A program made the position numbers and the translations under genes. Under the pieces are notes generated by a model that saw only the letters and a program-made list of their open reading frames with translations, was not told the origin of the DNA and did no database searches. Shown one piece after another: positions 7,323-16,043 of a DNA stretch of 33,657 nucleotides. Within the stretch, counting starts at the first letter, position 1; the number at the start of each line of letters is the position of its first letter. Location of the stretch: NCBI GenBank assembly GCA_002148405.1, contig MUGG01000023.1:1-33657 (forward strand), written 5' to 3'. This DNA comes from Alkalinema sp. CACIAM 70d. GTDB lineage: Bacteria; Cyanobacteriota; Cyanobacteriia; Leptolyngbyales; Leptolyngbyaceae.

Positions 7323-10265
7323 ATGGTTTCCCTTCCTTGGCAAAACGCATCTCAATCGCACTCCGATTCCTCCAAGCGCAGCAGTAAAGTCTGGTCTTCC
7401 CTAGCATTGGGAGCATCGATCGTGACTGTGGGAGCCGTTGCCTTTGGCAGCTATTGGATCGTGCGCGATTTGATTTTAGATCGCCTCAAAGAGAATGCCT
7501 TGCTGAAGGTGCAAAAAGCAGAACAGGAAATTGATACTTGGCTCGCAGGACGGTTGGGAGAAGTGACCACCTTAGCCAATAGTCCAGCCAGCCGATCTCA
7601 GGATTGGGCGATTGCAGAACCCTATTTGCAACTGGAGCAGGATCGGCTGTCAGATTTTTGGATGTTCATTTGGGTCAAGCCCGATGGCAGTTACTACACC
7701 ACCCGCAACGGCTTTGCGACTGGGAAAAACCTCAGCGATCGGGCCTACTTCCAAACCGCCATGCAGGGGCAAGCTAACGTATCGGATATGATTATTTCCC
7801 GCACCACAGGGAAGCGGCAGATTAATATTGCAGCGCCGATTTGGTCTTTTTCCCCCGCCAATTACCAGCAACTACCCGCCGATCGCCTTGAAAGTCGCAG
7901 CCGAGCCTTAGCCGCTTACAACTTTCCCACTGAACCCGATCAAAAACCGACGATCGTTGGGATCCTGTCAGGCAATATCGCCGTTTCCCATGTGACGAAT
8001 GTGGTGAATCGCACCCAGGAGGGAAAAGGAAGCTATGCCTTTGCCTTAGATTCCCAGGGGGTTCCCATTGCCCACCCCAATCCAGAATTACTGAACGGCA
8101 TCAGTAGTTTACTGGACTCCCCCAATCCCGATCTGGCACGGATTGCCCAAGCCATGGTGAAGCATCAGCAAAATGTCGAATTGATGCAACTGGATGGGCA
8201 ATGGGTCTATGTGGCCTATGCACCGTTGCAGCAGGCTCAATGGTCGGTGGCGTTGGTGATTCCCCGCGCCAACTTAGAACAGCATTTGAATGCCTTGAAT
8301 GTCCTCGCAACAATGGTGGGGGGCATGGTATTGATTGCAACCCTGATTGCGCTTCGGCAAATTCGTCTGTTTGAGCAAACCCGCGATCGGGCAGAACAGG
8401 AAGCCTTACTGAATCGACAACTCCAGGAAACCAGTGGTCAACTTCAAGATGCGTTGGCCTATCTAACGGCAATTATTGATAACTTAGCTGATGGCTTGCT
8501 GGTCATCGATCGCAACGGCTTGATCAGTCGCTACAATCCAGCACTGTGTCAACTGTTTGGCCTCTGCGCCACGGAGATGCAACACCAAGATAGTCGGCAA
8601 TTTTTCCATCAGGAATTGCTGGATTTAATTGACCAAGCCAATTCCCAACCTGATCAGGTCTTGACCGCAGAAATTCCCCTCAGCGGCGATCGCCTAGGCA
8701 AGGCGGTGGTTACTCAGGTACAGCCCTCAACCGCTAATTCTTCAGAAACCCCTAGGGCAACAGAGGCGATCGCCACGGTGATTCTGATTCGGGACATTAC
8801 CGCCGAAAAGGAAGTGGATCAGATGAAAACGGATTTCATTTCCACAGTCTCCCACGAACTGCGCACCCCCCTCACCTCAGTCCTAGGATTTGCCAAATTG
8901 ATTAAAAAGCGGCTGGATGAGGTGATCTTTCCTGCGGTGCCCCAGGATGAGAAAAAGATGCAGCGGGCCGTGCGGCAAGTGGAAGACAATATCGACATCA
9001 TTGTGGCGGAAGGGTTGCGCTTAACCGCGTTGATTAACGACGTGCTCGATATTGCCAAGATGGAAGCGGGCAAAGTGGAATGGAAAATGGAACCGCTGCA
9101 CATTGAAGAAATTGCCGATCGCGCCTTGGCGGCAACAGATGCACTCTTCCAAGCGAAACAACTGGAAGTGCGATCGGTGATTGAACCCAATTTACCGAGG
9201 ATTTTGGGCGATCGCGATCGTTTGATTCAAGTGGTGATTAACCTGCTGTCTAATGCAGTGAAATTCACAGACCAAGGTTCCGTCACCTGCGAAGTCACAC
9301 GCCAAGCCGAGACGCTAACCTTTCGGATTATTGATACGGGCAGCGGCATTGCCCCGGAAGATCAACAATTCGTGTTTGAAAAATTCAAGCAGGTGGGTAA
9401 TACACTGACAGATAAACCCAAAGGGACAGGTTTAGGTTTACCAATCTGTAAGCAAATTGTGGAACACCACAGCGGCACGATTTGGGTGGAAAGTGCCGTG
9501 GGACAGGGCAGCACCTTTGCCTTTACCTTACCGATTTCCAGCGAAATGCTGCCCCACGTGCGAGAAATGGATTTGAAAACGCTGGTACAACAACTCAAAG
9601 CCCAGGTGCAGACGAAACCAGCCGAAGCGCGATCGCAAAAACGCATTCTCGTTGTGGATGACGAAGCCCCCATTCGGCAACTGCTGCGGCAACAGTTTGA
9701 AGCAGAAGGCTATCAAGTCATTGAAGCGGAGGACGGGCGCAGGGCAGTGCAGCAGGTGAAAACCCAGCGCCCGGATCTGATTATTCTGGATTTGATGATG
9801 CCAGATATGAACGGATTTGACACAGCGGCGGTGTTGAAGAATGATCCGGAAACCATGGGCATTCCGCTGGTGATTCTTTCCATTCTGGCGGATGAAGAAC
9901 GGGCCCAACGATTAGGCGATCGTTGCCTGACGAAGCCGATTAACGCGGAATTATTACTACAGGAGGTCGAGTCCCTGATTTCCCAAGGCATCTCGCACCG
10001 CAAGGTGTTGGTGGTGGATGAAAACGAACATACGGTAAAAACGTTAGTCGAAGTGTTGAAAACCAAGGGATTTACCGTGGTGGAAGCCATTAACGATGCG
10101 GAATTGCTGGAAAAAACAGCCACAACGCAGCCGGATATGGTGATTGCCAATGCCCAGTTTTGGCATCATTCCACGGCGGTACAAGCGCTGAAACTGGAAA
10201 AGGGACTCGAAAACATTCTCCTGCTGTTGATTGCGGATACTCACCATGCTGCCTCTGAATCTTAA
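7323..10265 (+). CDS. Hybrid histidine kinase: dCache, PAS, HisKA/HATPase, two REC
   Basis: A 980-aa membrane sensor kinase. In order: TM helix (27-47); extracytoplasmic double-Cache domain (about 55-320) including DGSYYTTRNG and DRAYFQ; second TM (about 325-345); PAS (about 378-495); HisKA with phospho-acceptor His511 in SHELRTPLTS; and HATPase with NLLSNAVKF (640-648), DTGSG (671-675) and GTGLGL (701-706). The first REC (775-888) has acidic pair 779-780, phospho-site Asp823 and Lys871. The second REC (893-980) is degenerate: the phospho-site position is Asn943, and the domain ends before the conserved Lys. The next gene, a cyclase, starts inside its last codons, implying coupled translation and a kinase-cyclase pathway. 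The ligand is unknown. Confidence 0.9.
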   Translation: MVSLPWQNASQSHSDSSKRSSKVWSSLALGASIVTVGAVAFGSYWIVRDLILDRLKENALLKVQKAEQEIDTWLAGRLGEVTTLANSPASRSQDWAIAEPYLQLEQDRLSDFWMFIWVKPDGSYYTTRNGFATGKNLSDRAYFQTAMQGQANVSDMIISRTTGKRQINIAAPIWSFSPANYQQLPADRLESRSRALAAYNFPTEPDQKPTIVGILSGNIAVSHVTNVVNRTQEGKGSYAFALDSQGVPIAHPNPELLNGISSLLDSPNPDLARIAQAMVKHQQNVELMQLDGQWVYVAYAPLQQAQWSVALVIPRANLEQHLNALNVLATMVGGMVLIATLIALRQIRLFEQTRDRAEQEALLNRQLQETSGQLQDALAYLTAIIDNLADGLLVIDRNGLISRYNPALCQLFGLCATEMQHQDSRQFFHQELLDLIDQANSQPDQVLTAEIPLSGDRLGKAVVTQVQPSTANSSETPRATEAIATVILIRDITAEKEVDQMKTDFISTVSHELRTPLTSVLGFAKLIKKRLDEVIFPAVPQDEKKMQRAVRQVEDNIDIIVAEGLRLTALINDVLDIAKMEAGKVEWKMEPLHIEEIADRALAATDALFQAKQLEVRSVIEPNLPRILGDRDRLIQVVINLLSNAVKFTDQGSVTCEVTRQAETLTFRIIDTGSGIAPEDQQFVFEKFKQVGNTLTDKPKGTGLGLPICKQIVEHHSGTIWVESAVGQGSTFAFTLPISSEMLPHVREMDLKTLVQQLKAQVQTKPAEARSQKRILVVDDEAPIRQLLRQQFEAEGYQVIEAEDGRRAVQQVKTQRPDLIILDLMMPDMNGFDTAAVLKNDPETMGIPLVILSILADEERAQRLGDRCLTKPINAELLLQEVESLISQGISHRKVLVVDENEHTVKTLVEVLKTKGFTVVEAINDAELLEKTATTQPDMVIANAQFWHHSTAVQALKLEKGLENILLLLIADTHHAASES

Positions 10266-11655
10266 ACGTCTCCTGTCCAAGAAAGATACGATCGCGCTAG
10301 TTCATCAGATAGTTGATATCGTACCCTCACCGATCGCAATTTGTGATGCCGCAGGAAACGTGTTAGTCGGCGAAGTGAATGCTGCACTGGGCGAGGATTA
10401 TCCGGTTATGGTGGAGGGAACGGAAATCGGCTGCGTGAAGGGTCATCCGCAGGCGCAGGCGATCGCGAATTTACTGAACTACCTGGCCAGTAAGGAACTG
10501 GAAAAACGTACCTTGGCCCAGGAAACCCTCGATCGCTATAAGGAAATTACCCTGCTCTACGATCTGTCGGACAAGATCAGCGCCAATTTAGAATTACCAA
10601 AGGTGGCAGAGTTGGTGCTAGGTGAGGCCCAGCGGCTGATTCCTGGAGATAGTGGAGCAGTGATTTTGGTGCATCCTGATTCACAGCAGGTGGAAACGAT
10701 CGCAACCTTTGGCCCACTGAGGTTTGCCATGCAGCCCTACCAGGGGATTCTGGGGAAGGTGTTGCATACCCGTAATGGCGAAATTATTAACGATGTGGCC
10801 CAAGACGATCGGGCGGATGGCTGTGAAACCTGTTTTAGTTCATTAGTTGTAGCTCCGTTGAAGCGGCAGGATCAGGCGATCGGGCTGCTCTGTTTAGGCA
10901 GCGAGACGCCGATTACCTACACGGCGGCGGATTTGAAATTGGTGAATGCGTTGGCATCCCAGGCCGCAGCGGCGATCGAAAATGCCTTGCTCCATGAAAA
11001 TAAGATCCAGGAAGCCCGGATTAAAAGTAATTTGGAACGCTATGTACCGACGCAATTGGTACAGGCGATTTTGGATTCCCAGGGGGAGATTTCCCTGGCT
11101 CCCGTTCGCAAGAATATTTCCATTTTATTTTCCGATATTCGCAATTTCACCAGCCAGTGCGAGGAACTCCCCCCGGAAACGATCGTGAATCACTTGAATG
11201 AATACTTTACCCACATGGTGGATGTAATTTTCCATCACCAGGGCACGGTCAATAAGTTCGTAGGAGATATGATTGTGGCGTTGTTTGGGGCACCGTCGTT
11301 CCCGGAAAATAGCGAAGTGCGGGCGATCGAAGCGGCGATCGCGATGCAGCGGCGGATTCAAACCCATCCAGTCACTTGGATTCGCGAGCATTTCCATACG
11401 GGCATTGGCATTAGTTCCGGCTCGGTGATTGTGGGCAATATCGGTTCGCCACAGCACATGGACTATACGGCGATCGGGGATCAGGTGAATACAGCGTCGC
11501 GGTTGCAATCGTTGGCCAAGGGGGGACAAATTCTCGTCAGTCGCAGTATCTATGAAGCGACACGCGATCGCTTTGAGTTTAAGGAAATGGGTCAGTTAAC
11601 GGTGAAGGGTAAACGGAATGCAGTAGATGTGATGGAAGTTATTTATGATATTTAA
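10246..11655 (+). CDS. GAF-domain class III adenylate cyclase
   Basis: A 469-aa cytoplasmic cyclase making cAMP from ATP. The ATG at 10246 overlaps the kinase gene by 20 bp; a TTG five codons earlier is less likely. An N-terminal segment (1-100) of unclear family is followed by a GAF domain (about 105-250), a helical linker, then the catalytic domain (about 290-469). All key residues are present: metal ligands Asp297 (FSDIRNFT) and Asp341 (VGDMIVALF), base-specifying Lys337 and Asp406 (MDYTAIGD), and transition-state Asn415 and Arg419 (VNTASR). The Lys/Asp pair favours ATP over GTP. It is probably regulated through GAF and the adjacent kinase. Confidence 0.9.
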   Translation: MLPLNLKRLLSKKDTIALVHQIVDIVPSPIAICDAAGNVLVGEVNAALGEDYPVMVEGTEIGCVKGHPQAQAIANLLNYLASKELEKRTLAQETLDRYKEITLLYDLSDKISANLELPKVAELVLGEAQRLIPGDSGAVILVHPDSQQVETIATFGPLRFAMQPYQGILGKVLHTRNGEIINDVAQDDRADGCETCFSSLVVAPLKRQDQAIGLLCLGSETPITYTAADLKLVNALASQAAAAIENALLHENKIQEARIKSNLERYVPTQLVQAILDSQGEISLAPVRKNISILFSDIRNFTSQCEELPPETIVNHLNEYFTHMVDVIFHHQGTVNKFVGDMIVALFGAPSFPENSEVRAIEAAIAMQRRIQTHPVTWIREHFHTGIGISSGSVIVGNIGSPQHMDYTAIGDQVNTASRLQSLAKGGQILVSRSIYEATRDRFEFKEMGQLTVKGKRNAVDVMEVIYDI

Positions 11656-11967
11656 GGCAACTGCCAACGCTAGAGATTAACCAGTCTAACCATTAATACT
11701 TAACCAGCTTGAGTCATAAGAGGATTGTTAAACAAATGTCTACATCAATTTCTACACCGATTCTTATACCCAATCAACTTGTGATTGCAATCTATAGCGA
11801 TCCCCCTAAATCCCCGCGCTTTAGCGAAGCCATGCCAATAGGCTATACGCGCCACTGCGCTAGAAAGAAGGGGAACTTTGAAAGAAATTGACTGAATTTC
11901 CCCTTTAATAAGGGAGCGAGGGGAGATCGAATCTGTAACATTGACAAATCAATTTGGTATTACACTC
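11656..11967. other. Intergenic region between the cyclase and the response regulator
   Basis: About 310 bp, mostly occupied by the dispersed repeat at 11796-11926 described separately. A 60-codon open frame at 11709-11891 runs through the repeat and is not considered a gene. No clear promoter can be picked out by eye. Confidence 0.6.
11796..11926. repeat. Cyanobacterial intergenic repeat (CCCCCTAAATCCCC type) with nested element
   Basis: The left part GCGATCCCCCTAAATCCCC and the right part CCCCTTTAATAAGGG…GGGGAGATCG are roughly inverted copies, as in the abundant cyanobacterial CCCCTAAATCCCC repeat. Between them lies AGCGAAGCCATGCC…GGCTAT, which resembles another dispersed cyanobacterial repeat and apparently sits nested within the first. 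Non-coding, MITE-like. Family identity is from memory of such repeats. Confidence 0.55.
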
Positions 11968-12351
11968 ATGTCTAAGAAAATTCTGATTGTGGATGATGAA
12001 CCCCATATCCGGTTGCTGTTGGAGCAAACGCTGGAGGAGTTGGAAGATGATGATGTGGAGCTTTTGACGGCTTGCAATGGGCAGGAAGCGCTGGAGATGA
12101 TTCAGGCGGAGTCCCCGCAGTTGGTCTTTTTGGATGTGATGATGCCGTTGCTGAATGGGTTTGATGTGTGCCGCACGGTGAAGCGGGAGTTGTCGCTGTC
12201 AGAGGTTTACATCATTATGCTAACCGCCAAGGGGCAGGAGTTCGATAAACAGCAGGGTAATGAAGTAGGCGCGGATTTGTACATGACGAAGCCGTTTGAT
12301 CCGGATGAGGTGGTGGACAAAGCTCGGCAGGTACTGGGATTAGTAGATTAG
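11968..12351 (+). CDS. Single-domain (CheY-like) response regulator
   Basis: A 127-aa stand-alone REC domain. The ATG at 11968 begins the typical MSKKILIVDDEP; the open frame extends nine codons further with a poor start. Features: acidic pair Asp9/Asp10, phospho-acceptor Asp56 (FLDVMMP), Thr86 (MLTAKG) and Lys108 (MTKPF). There is no output domain, so it likely relays phosphate or acts by protein contact. A run of acidic residues (EELEDDD, 23-29) extends the loop after helix 1. It lies just past the kinase-cyclase pair on the same strand, separated by a repeat, and is a plausible partner of that kinase. Confidence 0.9.
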   Translation: MSKKILIVDDEPHIRLLLEQTLEELEDDDVELLTACNGQEALEMIQAESPQLVFLDVMMPLLNGFDVCRTVKRELSLSEVYIIMLTAKGQEFDKQQGNEVGADLYMTKPFDPDEVVDKARQVLGLVD

Positions 12352-12408
12352 GCGATCGGGGCAACAGGAATTCCGCACCGATCGATTGATAGAGTTCAAT
12401 GGCTAGGA

Positions 12409-12792
12409 TCAATCGCCAATACATTCTATGAGCAAGTCTTCCGATAATGCCAAGGTTAGGAGCGACTCCAATTCCTGCAAACACTGCCAATGGGGTTGTT
12501 TGTCTAATGTTTGGGTAATCAGTTGGGTCAAAAGCGCTTGACGAACTTCTGGGTCTTGCGGAAGTTTTGTACGAGTCATGTAATACTGGCGAATTTCATC
12601 TTCCGCCGTGCTGCGTAATTCTTGTAAAATTTGTAAGACTTGACGCTGGGCATGGTCATCTAATCGTCGATCGCGATAGGGATCAACCCAATCTAAAATG
12701 GCAGGCGATCGCTGAATCAACCAATCCGTAAACGCGTCAGAGGGGGTAAACACAACTGCAATGTCTTCTAGTTTTCTAATAATCCAATTCAT
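12409..12792 (-). CDS. Hypothetical protein
   Basis: A 127-aa protein I do not recognise. It is soluble and predicted mostly helical, with a Trp-rich start (MNWIIRKLEDIAVVF) and amphipathic segments (QRQVLQILQELRSTAEDEIRQYY). No signal peptide, membrane segment or metal motif is visible. The frame fills the space between the response regulator (57 bp away, convergent) and a 418-bp spacer, and contains a HIP1 site, so it belongs to the native background. Function unknown. Confidence 0.6.
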   Translation of the reverse strand: MNWIIRKLEDIAVVFTPSDAFTDWLIQRSPAILDWVDPYRDRRLDDHAQRQVLQILQELRSTAEDEIRQYYMTRTKLPQDPEVRQALLTQLITQTLDKQPHWQCLQELESLLTLALSEDLLIECIGD

Positions 12793-13210
12793 GATGAGGC
12801 ACTTAGCTAGGATGGATTCATCAATGTATTTTTTCAGTTTGAGGGGTCATTGAATAAGGGGAAGACCCACGATCGTTCTCAACTACCGCTATTTCTGCTT
12901 TCGCGGGCGGTTTTTTGGGTAAATAAACAAACCACTTTTGCCAAAACCTCGATCGAATTCTGGAAAAACGAACGGATTAATGTCGCAAAAGCCTCGATCG
13001 ATGAGTCCTTGCCGAGTTTGGAATAACACTGATAATGCAATCATGAGAGCGATTGTAATTAAAACAATTCTGAAACATAAGCTGAAATGCTAGAACAGAG
13101 AATAGAAGGACTTTTCTCTCCCTAGATAGTCAGCATAATAACCCCAATCACCAGACATAGACACCCTCTGCAACTTACTGGCCCCGTTATTCACTTCTTA
13201 ACTGCGATTC
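12793..13210. other. 418-bp intergenic region, no gene seen
   Basis: Neither strand has a credible gene. CAAAACCTCGATCGA and CAAAAGCCTCGATCGA (around 12940-13005) are two similar short segments. A weak ACCGC/GCGGT stem followed by T6 occurs at 12885-12917 on the plus strand, but no plus-strand gene ends there. Confidence 0.5.
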
Positions 13211-13534
13211 TCAGACACTTTTCTGCTCTACTTTGTCTTTCTGTACAAGACAATCAAGGTATTCTTCGAGGTGCAGGAGTCTTGTTTGAGAAAGCTGACG
13301 CAATTTGGCTAGAATTTCTTCTTCTTGCTGCCACTGGCTAACGGGAATAATCTGTGAGGCTGCCACTTCAACCGTTATATGAGGAACATCAAAACCTTCT
13401 AAGCTATACCCGTCCTCTCCCTCAGGCATAGGATAGTATTCTACAATAGTGCCAATATCTCCTCTCTTAAGGTGATGCTCTGGCAGATCCTCAGTAAGGG
13501 AAACTTGGGTGAATAAGGGATACTGTACTCTCAT
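13211..13534 (-). CDS. DUF4926 domain-containing protein
   Basis: A 107-aa protein whose first ~65 residues match the DUF4926 pattern: TQVSLTEDLPEHHLKRGDIGTIVEYYPMPEG, then a β-rich part ending VEVAASQIIPV. The remaining ~40 residues are a charged helix (EEEILAKLRQLSQTRLLHLEEYLD). The family occurs in small two-gene units with DUF6883, as here: the upstream stop and this ATG overlap (TAATG at 13532-13536), indicating translational coupling, and AAGGAG precedes the ATG. A toxin-antitoxin-like role has been suspected for such pairs from context only; biochemical function is unknown. Confidence 0.8.
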   Translation of the reverse strand: MRVQYPLFTQVSLTEDLPEHHLKRGDIGTIVEYYPMPEGEDGYSLEGFDVPHITVEVAASQIIPVSQWQQEEEILAKLRQLSQTRLLHLEEYLDCLVQKDKVEQKSV

Positions 13535-13770
13535 TAATTTGCTCCTTTATCCGGTACTAAAGTTACAAATCTGGTTATACCGTTGGCAACCATCCAAATG
13601 GTTAGCGTATTAAGTTCAACTCTATTTGCTCCTTGAAAACATGCCCGAATGAGATACTTTTTACCGTAGGGGGTATCCTCAATGAATTCGGCAGGTTGTG
13701 TCAATACCTTAGTCCGTAAATCTTGTTCAAGTTGTTGCCAATTGCCCAGCGTATATCCAGCTTGAGCCAA
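13534..13770 (-). CDS. DUF6883 domain protein, 5' end damaged
   Basis: The frame encodes the C-terminal two thirds of a DUF6883 protein: GYTLGNWQQLEQDLR, TPYGKKYLIRACFQGANR, then a β segment LNTLTIWMVANGITRFVTLVP. The only accepted start is TTG at 13770, but the open frame continues to a stop at 13855-13857 and encodes more of the domain (RLTKYLLVLLPKDDKSKF) with no ATG or GTG. A neighbouring frame carries EARYIPEA just before it, as though a base were lost near 13820-13826. Beyond 13855 the DNA is an antisense transposase remnant. The gene thus appears truncated and possibly frameshifted, while its partner DUF4926 is intact. Confidence 0.6.
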   Translation of the reverse strand: MAQAGYTLGNWQQLEQDLRTKVLTQPAEFIEDTPYGKKYLIRACFQGANRVELNTLTIWMVANGITRFVTLVPDKGAN

Positions 13771-13849
13771 AAATTTTGATTTGTCATCTTTTGGTAGTAG
13801 AACAAGTAGATATTTGGTCAGCCTCAGGGATGTATCTCGCCTCGAATGC

Positions 13850-14276
13850 TTCCCCTACTCTGATCCTCATCTCCAGCTCTATACCCAAGTCGTCTGGCAT
13901 CGCTCCCTCAAACGTCAAATCCGCATTATCTATTTGATCAACTGCAGCCAACCTGACAAACCTCGGGTCGCCTTGCTATTCTCCACCGATACTACCTTAG
14001 ACCCAGCACGCTTATATGGATATTACAAAGTCCAGTTTCACATTGAGTTCATTGTTCGTGATGCCAAACAATTTACAGGATTAAGTGATTGTCAATCCCG
14101 ACAACAAGACGCTTTAGATTGTTCATTTCAATGTCTCCCTTGCTGAACTCAATTTAGCCAAGCTCGAACAGATGAACTCTCAGCAACAGTCCATCCAGGA
14201 TGCTCAAGGGCTCTTTTCTCTATGGCAACTTACAAGCGACAGACATGCAATTAGCATTTCCTGGAGCGATTTATGA
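13850..14276 (+). pseudogene. IS4-like DDE transposase remnant (C-terminal part)
   Basis: Residues DPHLQLYTQVVWHRSLKR onward, then YGYYKVQFHIEFIVRDAKQ, match the C-terminal YREK region of IS4-superfamily transposases (Y-x2-[R replaced by Q]-x3-E-x6-K). The frame stops at 14146, but similarity continues one base out of register from about 14120 (HFNVSLAELNLAKLEQ) to a stop at 14276, so there is a frameshift near 14119-14123. The N-terminal half with the first catalytic acids is missing. It is a dead remnant abutting the damaged DUF6883 gene. Confidence 0.72.
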
Positions 14277-14326
14277 CGATGTTAGACCTTGACCTAGCGA
14301 TTTATGACGATGTTAGACCTTGACCT
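14265..14326. repeat. Perfect 31-bp tandem duplication
   Basis: The 31 bases at 14265-14295 (starting AGCGATTTATGACG) are repeated exactly at 14296-14326. The duplication begins inside the last codons of the transposase remnant. It is most likely a replication-slippage product in unconstrained DNA. Confidence 0.9.
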
Positions 14327-14525
14327 TACGTTGATTAAATCCCACCCCAATTACCCTAGCCTTTTCCAGTACGGGGCTTTAGCTCCATAAATCTGTCCGG
14401 ACTATTGAATACAGATTCTGCAACATAAATTAAGGAACTGTGGTTACCAGTGGCTGGCTGGATAGCCGACAATTCCTTAAGGCATTTGTCTAGGAGATTA
14501 ACTCTCTGAATGTTCTAAAAAGCTC

Positions 14526-14990
14526 CTATTCCTCATAGCCTCCTTCGTCATAGCCGCCTCCTTCGTCATAGCCGCCTTCTTCCTCGTAGCCACCTTCTTC
14601 CTCGTAGCCACCTTCTTCTTCGTAGCCACCTTCTTCTTCGTAGCTGTCTTCGGTTTCCTCGTACTCTTCTTCAGATTCCTCTTCGTACTCTTCTTCAGAC
14701 TCCTCTTCGTAGCTGTCTTCGGTTTCCTCGTACTCTTCTTCAGATTCCTCTTCGTACTCTTCTTCGGATTCCTCTTCGTAGCTGTCTTCGGTTTCCTCGT
14801 ACTCTTCTTCAGATTCCTCTTCGTACCCTTCTTCAGACTCCTCTTCGTAGCTGTCTTCGGTTTCCTCGTACTCTTCTTCTTCAGATTCCTCTTCGTACTC
14901 TTCTTCAGATTCCTCTTCGTAGAGGTATTCCGTTTCCTCGTACCACTCTTCGCTGTACTCCTCTTCGTACTCCTCTTCGTACTCCATGTA
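14526..14990 (-). repeat. 69-bp coding tandem repeats plus short GGY(E/D)E repeats
   Basis: The DNA for the protease tail is a tandem array with a 69-bp main unit (21+24+24 bp sub-blocks, each beginning GTAGCTG or GTACTC on the plus strand), about four units between 14640 and 14930. Shorter 15-bp units run from 14526 to 14640. Copies differ by a few silent or conservative changes. All length steps keep frame, so this is a coding array that can expand or contract. Confidence 0.85.
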
Positions 14991-16043
14991 GTACAACGTT
15001 TCGAGATCTTCTACTTCTGTGATGCTGACGTAAGAATCGTAGAGATAAACGAGTTCCTCTTCGTAGGTGCAGGTGTAATCTTCGTTGTAGAGGGCAATGC
15101 CACTGGCGGTGTGGGTGGCTCCTGGTGTGCGCAGGGCAGTGACCATTTCTGCGCGGCGGGGATCAAATAGAGAAGGCCGACTTTTGCGGATGTCGCGGCT
15201 GAGATCGATCGACTGCTCACTCACTTGCCGAATCACCCAACAATCATGGTTGAGATCAGAGTCTGTCATGTAGTCGTAGGGGATGTAGCAATAGCCTTCG
15301 TCACCCCATTCCGTGCCCCAGGAATTGCGAACAACAAACACGCGATCGGGGTCGGAGTAGCCAACGCAAAGCATGGCGTGACCGCCCTCGTGTTTCTCGT
15401 TGTCAACATCCGGCATGGGTACCAATCCACCATTTCCACCCGCACCATTGAAGGATTCAAATAATTGCAGGCCAAAAACAAACGGATAGCCCTCGGCTAG
15501 GCAACTGCGCATGGTATCCAAATCAATGTCAACGGAAGCAGCGTCCTCAATCCGGAAATTGACCGCTTCTTTATAAGCAGACTTCGGAGGTTTTTGCGCA
15601 ATGCGTTTGAGGTTGAACGGCCAAGTTTGCTCGGAACAAGCACCGTACTTACGCACAACTTTGACGCAATTGGAGAGATAGGTGCCTTCGTCCTTGCTCG
15701 GATCGCTATCCAGGGAACGGGCGTTGTAGTAAATGAAGAGGCGACTGACATCGCCTGCTTGCCCGGTGATACGGTTCTCGAGGTACTCATAGGCCCCAGC
15801 CATGGCGTTGGCGGTGCAACTGTTGGAGTTGCGCTGGTTTTCCACGGTTGTCATGAAAGGACGGAGATCTACGATTTCGGGTAAGTCCTCTGCGGAAAAG
15901 CGACTAGAGCCAAATTTCTGGGTATTGCAGCGTTTCTTATCCGGACGATAGCCGCCGATATTAATGGTATCTCCCGAAGAATCTCTCAAAACGGTTGCTC
16001 GACGAACATGGCGAAAATCCTTTCTAGACGTGGCTGCCACCAT
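14526..16043 (-). CDS. Papain-like (C1) cysteine protease with Glu/Tyr-rich repeat tail
   Basis: 505 aa from the ATG at 16043, chosen because GAGG lies six bases upstream; the frame is open to 16190 without a better start. Catalytic residues of a C1A peptidase are all present: oxyanion Gln70, Cys76 (NSNSCTAN), His222 (EGGHAML) and Asn240 (RNSWGTEWGDEGY). From about residue 325 the protein is almost purely Glu, Tyr, Ser, Asp and Gly: a 23-residue unit containing YEETEDSYEEES repeats about four times, followed by GGYEEE and GGYDEG units to the end. No signal peptide or membrane segment is evident with this start. Substrates are unknown; the tail could bind cations or act as an acidic tether. 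Confidence 0.85.
   Translation of the reverse strand: MVAATSRKDFRHVRRATVLRDSSGDTINIGGYRPDKKRCNTQKFGSSRFSAEDLPEIVDLRPFMTTVENQRNSNSCTANAMAGAYEYLENRITGQAGDVSRLFIYYNARSLDSDPSKDEGTYLSNCVKVVRKYGACSEQTWPFNLKRIAQKPPKSAYKEAVNFRIEDAASVDIDLDTMRSCLAEGYPFVFGLQLFESFNGAGGNGGLVPMPDVDNEKHEGGHAMLCVGYSDPDRVFVVRNSWGTEWGDEGYCYIPYDYMTDSDLNHDCWVIRQVSEQSIDLSRDIRKSRPSLFDPRRAEMVTALRTPGATHTASGIALYNEDYTCTYEEELVYLYDSYVSITEVEDLETLYYMEYEEEYEEEYSEEWYEETEYLYEEESEEEYEEESEEEEYEETEDSYEEESEEGYEEESEEEYEETEDSYEEESEEEYEEESEEEYEETEDSYEEESEEEYEEESEEEYEETEDSYEEEGGYEEEGGYEEEGGYEEEGGYDEGGGYDEGGYEE

Noticed and set aside
11709..11891. 60-codon plus-strand open frame before the response regulator
   Set aside because: It runs through a dispersed non-coding repeat and has no family-like composition or ribosome site.
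12885..12917. ACCGC/GCGGT stem followed by T6
   Set aside because: The stem is only five pairs with a long loop, and no plus-strand gene ends nearby.
13858..13900. ATG at 13900 with GAGGGAG upstream as the true start of the DUF6883 gene
   Set aside because: This stretch is antisense to clear transposase sequence (LYTQVVWHRSLKR) and is out of frame with the DUF6883 domain.
14526..14990. Regular repeats that at first look like a CRISPR array
   Set aside because: The units are contiguous, in frame and have no unique spacers; they encode the protease tail.
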